A stretch of 11,243 nucleotides of DNA. Origin: Chloroflexota bacterium (GTDB lineage: Bacteria; Chloroflexota; Anaerolineae; UBA7937; B3-Chlor). Of this stretch, positions 6,974 to 11,243 are shown piece after piece. The translations under genes and the position numbers were made by a program. The stretch is from the NCBI GenBank assembly GCA_030616025.1, contig JAUWYD010000013.1, positions 1 to 11,243 of the forward strand, given 5' to 3'. The notes beneath the pieces are model-generated. The model saw nothing but the letters and a program-made list of their open reading frames with translations, was not told the origin of the DNA and made no database searches. The first letter of the stretch is position 1; each line of letters begins with the position of its first letter.

Positions 6974-7045
6974 TGTTACCTCCCAGCGACAAGAAGAGGC
7001 TCGCCCATCAAACCCTCTGTCTGGGCACCTATCGCCTCCTGAGCT

Positions 7046-7074
7046 ATTCTACCATAACTGGCCCATATGGGCAA
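7046..7074 (-). promoter_or_regulatory. Promoter of the wzz polysaccharide operon
   Basis: On the minus strand TTGCCC (7074-7069) precedes TAGAAT (7051-7046) with a 17-base spacer, and the TGG just before the -10 forms an extended -10 element. The predicted start is near 7039, leaving a leader of about 65 bases before the wzz ATG. Its -35 and spacer overlap a perfect palindrome (7061-7072), a possible operator. Confidence 0.6.
7061..7072. promoter_or_regulatory. Perfect 12-base palindrome, candidate operator
   Basis: GCCCATATGGGC is identical on both strands. It covers part of the -35 and spacer of the wzz promoter and is centred about 62 bases upstream of the predicted uvrC transcription start. 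A dimeric regulator bound here would be expected to block the wzz promoter and could also influence uvrC. The site is inferred from symmetry and position only; I recognise no known regulator motif. Confidence 0.4.
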
Positions 7075-7092
7075 AGGGTGCCTCGGATGGAG

Positions 7093-7122
7093 TTGACACC
7101 CATGCCATGTCTTGTGTAGAAT
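7093..7122 (+). promoter_or_regulatory. Promoter of uvrC
   Basis: A consensus TTGACA (7093-7098) is followed after 18 bases by TAGAAT (7117-7122), which matches the -10 consensus at 5 of 6. Transcription would start near 7129, about 55 bases before the uvrC ATG at 7185. This position also rules out most upstream in-frame starts. A short inverted repeat (AGAAT/ATTCT, 7118-7136) spans the start site. No SOS (LexA-type) box was recognised. Confidence 0.65.
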
Positions 7123-7184
7123 TGGATAGAGATTCTGTTTCCACCCGGCAAGCCCGCGTCCCCAGCCGAGTAGAGCACACAGGG

Positions 7185-9014
7185 ATGACCATCCCCAACA
7201 TCAAGGATAGGCTCAATTCCATACCAACCGAGCCCGGTGTCTATCTGATGAAGGGAGAGGCCGACGAGGTCCTCTACATCGGTAAGGCAGTAAACCTGCG
7301 CAACCGGGTACGCTCCTATTTCCATGCCTCGGCCGCCCATCCACCCAAGGTACAGCGGCTGGTGTGGAACCTAGCTGATGTGGACTTCATCGTCACCGAA
7401 TCGGAATTGGAAGCCCTCATCCTGGAATGCAACCTGATAAAGAAGCACCGTCCTCGCTACAACGTTCGCCTGAAGGATGACAAGCGGTACCCCTACATCA
7501 AAGTCAACTGGCAAGAAGATTTCCCACGGGTGCAGGTGGTTCGTCGGATGCTGCATGACGGAGCGCGGTACTTCGGCCCCTACACCTCCAGCAGCGCGAT
7601 GCGCAAAACCTTAGACCTCTTGCGACGTATCTTCCCCTACCTGACCTGCAACAGGCAGATAACGGGCACTGATGATCGTGCTTGCCTGTACTATCATATC
7701 AAGCGCTGTTTGGGTCCGTGTATCGGGGCCGTCTCAAGGGAAGAGTATCGTGATATGATGAGGCAGGTCTGCCTTTTCCTGGAGGGCAAAGGGGATAAGA
7801 TTGTTGCCTCCTTGAGGCACCGTATGGATTCCGCAGCCAAGCGGATGGAGTTCGAGGGAGCAGCCAGCCTGAGGGATCAGATCCACGCCGTCGAACAGGT
7901 CATCAGGCGCCAGAGGGTGGTTTCTTCATCTATGAGTGACGAGGATGCCATCGCCTTCGCCCGCGAGGACGGAGAGACATGTGTTCAGGTCTTCTTCATC
8001 CGTGCCGGCAAACTCATCGGCCGCGAGTACTTCCTACTGGACGGAGCCGATGACGTGGAAGCAGAGGAGATACTGGCTTCGTTCATCAAGCAGTTCTACG
8101 ATCACGCGGCTTACGTGCCACCAGAGATACTTCTGCCCACCAAAATCGACGAGACGCGTGTCATAGAGCAGTGGCTGCGAGATAAGCGCGGTGCGAAAGT
8201 CGTGCTACGCGTCCCACGCCGAGGAGCAAGGCGGGAGTTGATAGAGATGGTGGTCGAAAACGCCGCTCAGACCCTCAGCCACCTGATTACCAGAGAGCGA
8301 CTCGAGAAGGACAGGGCTCTGGCCGCCGTGAGCGACCTACAGACGCACCTCACTCTGGAAGCTATGCCCCTGCGGATAGAGGCCTATGACATCTCCAACA
8401 TCCAAGGGGTTGCGGCCACGGGAAGCATGGTGGTCTTTCTCGAGGGCATGCCTCGGAAGAGCGAGTATCGTCGCTTCAAGATACGAACGGTGCAAGCGCC
8501 CGATGACTACTCCATGATGCAGGAGGTTCTTCGACGCCGCTTTCGGAGAGCAATCGTGAGGGAGGCAGCTGCCGAGGGAACATGGGCGCGGGTGCCAGAC
8601 CTGATCGTCATTGACGGCGGCAAAGGTCAGCTCAACGCTGCTCTGGAGGTGCTGGCCGAATACGGCCTGGAGGGTGTGCCAATTGTCGGCCTTGCAAAGG
8701 CGCGAGAAGAGATCTTCAAGCCTGGTGTGCCGGACCCCATCATTGTGCCGCTCGACTCTCCCGGGCTGCAACTCATGCAGAATCTGCGTGACGAGGCCCA
8801 CCGCTTTGCCATCTCCTACCATCGGCGGTTGCGCCGCCAGCAAGGTTTGACGTCCGTCTTGGAGGAAATACGGGGCGTTGGTCCAAAACGCAGGCGTGCG
8901 CTGTTGAAGCGTTTCGGGTCAGTGGAGGCCATCCGTCGGGCAACCCTCGAGGAGTTGGCTATGGTGGAAGGTATGAACAAGACCATCGCTTGCAGGGTAC
9001 AGGAGTACCTCTAG
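7185..9014 (+). CDS. uvrC: UvrABC excinuclease subunit C
   Basis: Makes both incisions around a DNA lesion after UvrA/UvrB recognition in nucleotide excision repair; cytoplasmic. The 609 residues are standard length. In order: an N-terminal GIY-YIG nuclease (GVY 18-20, YIG 31-33, conserved R39 and E76) for the 3' cut; four cysteines (C155, C167, C175, C179) matching the reported iron-sulfur site; a UVR motif for UvrB binding (about 205-238); an RNase H-like nuclease for the 5' cut (D402 in YDIS, D477 in VIDGGKGQL, H539 in DEAHRFA); and a C-terminal helix-hairpin-helix pair (about 560-609). The frame is open back to 6861, but the ATG at 7185 is chosen because the family homology starts there and the promoter ends at 7122. 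Its Shine-Dalgarno is poor (AGGG abuts the ATG). It is followed after 9 bases by the CNB/PH membrane protein. Confidence 0.97.
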   Translation: MTIPNIKDRLNSIPTEPGVYLMKGEADEVLYIGKAVNLRNRVRSYFHASAAHPPKVQRLVWNLADVDFIVTESELEALILECNLIKKHRPRYNVRLKDDKRYPYIKVNWQEDFPRVQVVRRMLHDGARYFGPYTSSSAMRKTLDLLRRIFPYLTCNRQITGTDDRACLYYHIKRCLGPCIGAVSREEYRDMMRQVCLFLEGKGDKIVASLRHRMDSAAKRMEFEGAASLRDQIHAVEQVIRRQRVVSSSMSDEDAIAFAREDGETCVQVFFIRAGKLIGREYFLLDGADDVEAEEILASFIKQFYDHAAYVPPEILLPTKIDETRVIEQWLRDKRGAKVVLRVPRRGARRELIEMVVENAAQTLSHLITRERLEKDRALAAVSDLQTHLTLEAMPLRIEAYDISNIQGVAATGSMVVFLEGMPRKSEYRRFKIRTVQAPDDYSMMQEVLRRRFRRAIVREAAAEGTWARVPDLIVIDGGKGQLNAALEVLAEYGLEGVPIVGLAKAREEIFKPGVPDPIIVPLDSPGLQLMQNLRDEAHRFAISYHRRLRRQQGLTSVLEEIRGVGPKRRRALLKRFGSVEAIRRATLEELAMVEGMNKTIACRVQEYL

Positions 9015-9023
9015 GAGACGACG

Positions 9024-11117
9024 ATGGAGGACAGGATAGGCCAGCTGAGGAGAATCCCCCTGTTCAGCGCCTTGTCTGATGAGGACATCCGCCACGTAGC
9101 TGGGTTGGTAAAGGAGAGATCACACCGCCCGGGGAGCACAGTCTATCGCCAGGGCCAGCTGGACACCAGCCTCTACATGGTCGTCTCTGGCCGGCTAAAA
9201 GTCTGGTTTCGAGACGAACGAGGAAAGGAGAGGGTGCTAAACTATCTGAAGGCAGGGGACTCCTTTGGGGAGCACTCCTTGCTTACTGGTGAGCGCCGGG
9301 ATGTGACCGTAGACGTGGAGCAAGCTGCGGTCCTCGTCTATCTGGAGAAAGGGGATTTCGACAGCCTATTGGATCGGCATCCTCACCTCCGTGAGGCGTT
9401 GTCCCTTCGCCAGTTGGCAAGTCTAGCCATCGTACCTCTGTTTGAGAAGCTGTCCACCGAGGATATGCAGCGCATCGCCGCCAGAATAGGACGGACGCAT
9501 TATCGGCAAGGAAGCGTGATCTGCCGCCAAGGTGAGTTGTCCGGCACATTCTACATCATAGAATCTGGCAAAGTAGCGGTACTGAGTCAGGAAGAGACAG
9601 GCGAGGATTCGATCATCACCTATTTGCGGGACGGGGAGTTCTTCGGTCAGCGCTCCCTTCTGTTGGGTGAGCCCAGGGACACGAGCGTGCAATTGGTGGA
9701 GGACACAAGCCTGTTCTACCTGAACAAGAGAGATTTTGACCAACTCCTAGAAGATTTCCCCTCCATAAGAGAGGCTCTCAACGTAGAGGCGGACGTGCGC
9801 GGAATGATGCTAAAGCAACGTCTCCCCTGGCAACGCGAAGGAGAAGTGCTGGCCACACTGTCTTACAAGCATACGTACGCCTTTGTCCGCAGCTTATGGC
9901 TGCTGATCTTTCCAGTGTTGGCATTGGCTGCCATTCTGGCGCTGGCGCCAGCCTTCGATTGGGCCGGCATTTCCCTCTACATTGCATGCACACTAGTCGG
10001 CGCCAGCGCTCTGGCTCTGCTCGGCTGGCAGTTCATTGACTGGCGGAATGACTATTACGCGGTCACCAATAAGAGGGTCGTTCACGTAGAGAAAACCATC
10101 TTTCTTCGAGAATCGCGCAGCGAGGCACCACTGGAGAGCATCCAGGATATCTACATCTTGATGCCCAGCGTCGTGGGCAGACTACTGCACTTCAACGATC
10201 TGAGCATCCAGACGGCCGGCGCCAAGGGAAAGGTGGTCTTCAAAACCATTGGAAACGCTGCTTGGGTCAGGGACAAGATATTCGAGCAGTTGGAGGGCAT
10301 CAAGACCGAGGAGAGAGGAGAGGAGCGAGATGCGATTCGGCGCAAGCTGGAACTGGAGTTGGGCCTGGTCGAAGGAGAAGCTGGACCTACCGTTGAACGC
10401 GATCAGGTGCCCACGACTGCTGAGCCCCAAGTCTCACCCACCGTTCCGCGTGAGACCACACTCCTGACCGATCTGCTTGGGGCATTCCGAAGTTATGTCC
10501 TGCCCCAGATGCGGCTTGAGGAGAATGGAATAGTCACCTGGCGGAAGCACTGGTTCAGGCTCATTGAGAAGATCGCTGGCCCCTTCCTCCTGCTTTTCAT
10601 GCTGGTACAACTGGGCACAGCGGCCTTTCTCGACCTGCTCTCTCCTGCAGCCGGCTTTGAATCCTGCTTCCGGGTCGCGATTCTGGTCGGGGTACCGATA
10701 GGCCTCTTTCTCCTATGGTACAGATACGAGGACTGGCGCAACGATGTTTACCAACTGACTGATGACCGCATTATAGATCTCGAAAGGCTGCCTCTGGGGC
10801 TGCGCGAGGAGCGCAGGGAGGCCAGCCTGGCCATGATACAAGATATCGGATATGAGATCCCCGGCGTAATTGCCAACATGCTCGATTACGGCAATGTGGT
10901 TATTGAGACCGCTGGTAGCGAAGCGGCCTTTACCTTCTCCTGGGTGCACCAGCCACGTCGTGTTCAGGAGGAGGTATTCGCGCGGCTGGACGCCTTCCGG
11001 GAAAGGGAAAGACAGCAGCAGAGTGCGAGGAGAGCTCAGGAGCTGCTTGACTGGTTCGCTACATATACTGACCTGTCAGGGGAACAAGAACGCAAGGTGG
11101 ATGAAACTGGTGAGTAA
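9024..11117 (+). CDS. Membrane protein with two cyclic-nucleotide-binding domains and two bacterial PH domains
   Basis: A 697-residue protein. Two CNB domains occupy about 8-125 and 134-250. The phosphate-binding cassette reads FGEHSLLTGERRD in the first and FGQRSLLLGEPRD in the second, so the second has Gln in place of the ribose-contacting Glu and the first has RR where PR is usual. Two TM segments (about 286-309 and 314-337) lead into a bacterial PH (DUF304-type) domain (338-425) starting with DWRNDYYAVTNKR. A charged and proline-rich linker (426-478) is followed by a second TM hairpin (about 515-538 and 547-566) and a second PH domain (567-656) starting with DWRNDVYQLTDDR. The C-terminus is charged and helix-forming. 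All large domains should face the cytoplasm. The ligand is unknown. AGGAGA overlaps the uvrC stop and serves the ATG, so the pair is an operon. A sensor or scaffold role at the membrane is inference. Confidence 0.88.
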   Translation: MEDRIGQLRRIPLFSALSDEDIRHVAGLVKERSHRPGSTVYRQGQLDTSLYMVVSGRLKVWFRDERGKERVLNYLKAGDSFGEHSLLTGERRDVTVDVEQAAVLVYLEKGDFDSLLDRHPHLREALSLRQLASLAIVPLFEKLSTEDMQRIAARIGRTHYRQGSVICRQGELSGTFYIIESGKVAVLSQEETGEDSIITYLRDGEFFGQRSLLLGEPRDTSVQLVEDTSLFYLNKRDFDQLLEDFPSIREALNVEADVRGMMLKQRLPWQREGEVLATLSYKHTYAFVRSLWLLIFPVLALAAILALAPAFDWAGISLYIACTLVGASALALLGWQFIDWRNDYYAVTNKRVVHVEKTIFLRESRSEAPLESIQDIYILMPSVVGRLLHFNDLSIQTAGAKGKVVFKTIGNAAWVRDKIFEQLEGIKTEERGEERDAIRRKLELELGLVEGEAGPTVERDQVPTTAEPQVSPTVPRETTLLTDLLGAFRSYVLPQMRLEENGIVTWRKHWFRLIEKIAGPFLLLFMLVQLGTAAFLDLLSPAAGFESCFRVAILVGVPIGLFLLWYRYEDWRNDVYQLTDDRIIDLERLPLGLREERREASLAMIQDIGYEIPGVIANMLDYGNVVIETAGSEAAFTFSWVHQPRRVQEEVFARLDAFRERERQQQSARRAQELLDWFATYTDLSGEQERKVDETGE

Positions 11118-11130
11118 GGGCCCTGTAATC

Positions 11131-11162
11131 AGAAGAGGCGTGGGCGCGGCCACGCCTCTTCT
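11131..11162 (+). terminator. Strong hairpin terminator after the uvrC operon
   Basis: A perfect 13-bp inverted repeat (AGAAGAGGCGTGG, 11131-11143, with its complement at 11150-11162) encloses a 6-base loop. It begins 13 bases after the stop of the CNB/PH gene. There is no long U tract; only TCTTCT closes the stem. It may act as an inefficient intrinsic terminator or a 3' end-stabilising stem, and could serve a convergent gene from the right as well. Confidence 0.65.
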
Positions 11163-11243
11163 CGTAGCGAGCGTGCCGTCGAACGCCATCTCCAACGCCA
11201 CCACCAGTACCAGCCCAGCCAAGCCCGGACGACGGGCACGGGC
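11163..11243. other. Unassigned GC-rich right edge
   Basis: The last 81 bases hold no complete gene. On the minus strand one frame is open from the window edge and reads as partly hydrophobic (GLAGLVLVVALEMAF), running through the hairpin. It could be the 3' end of a convergent gene, but the stretch is too short to decide. Confidence 0.2.

Noticed and set aside
7008..7040. Possible leader peptide before wzz (AGGAGG, then GTG with six codons and TGA, minus strand)
   Set aside because: The AGGAGG coincides with the predicted transcription start, so it would lie at the extreme 5' end and probably could not serve as a ribosome site.
7075..7184. SOS box for uvrC
   Set aside because: No GAAC-N4-GTTC or CTGT-N8-ACAG type motif was found near the promoter; the only symmetry is the short AGAAT/ATTCT repeat.

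Overview
The window looks like bacterial chromosome of moderately high GC. The gene set includes a long-form RmlA with a left-handed beta-helix tail, a Gram-positive-style split Wzz/CpsD pair, and a cyclic-nucleotide-binding protein fused to bacterial PH domains. Together these suggest a Chloroflexota (Anaerolineae-like) organism. That assignment is inferred from gene content and style only. No tRNA, rRNA, transposase or CRISPR array was found, and no gene-free stretch exceeds 300 bases.

Left edge (1-1296, + strand): the 3' part of a six-hairpin glycosidase that is cut by the window border. Its end overlaps the end of the convergent rmlB gene by 14 bases.

Centre (1283-6973, - strand): a compact polysaccharide locus, read right to left as wzz-like chain-length regulator, cpsD-like tyrosine kinase, rmlA (dTDP-glucose synthesis), a B12-binding-type radical SAM protein, two small paralogous proteins of unknown function, and rmlB (dTDP-glucose 4,6-dehydratase). 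Wzz and CpsD would control export and length of a surface polysaccharide. RmlA and RmlB would supply dTDP-4-keto-6-deoxyglucose. The radical SAM protein and the small pair are tightly coupled to each other and sit between the two sugar genes. rmlC, rmlD, glycosyltransferases and flippase/polymerase genes are absent from the window. A near-consensus promoter lies before wzz and a second probable one lies between wzz and cpsD.

Right part (7046-11162, + strand): a divergent promoter region with a perfect 12-base palindrome separates the polysaccharide genes from uvrC (nucleotide excision repair). uvrC is followed after 9 bases by a large membrane protein with two cyclic-nucleotide-binding domains and two TM-hairpin plus bacterial PH modules. 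The pair ends at a strong 13-bp hairpin. The last 80 bases are not assigned.

The least explained parts are the radical SAM plus small-paralogue cassette and the dual-CNB/dual-PH membrane protein coupled to uvrC.
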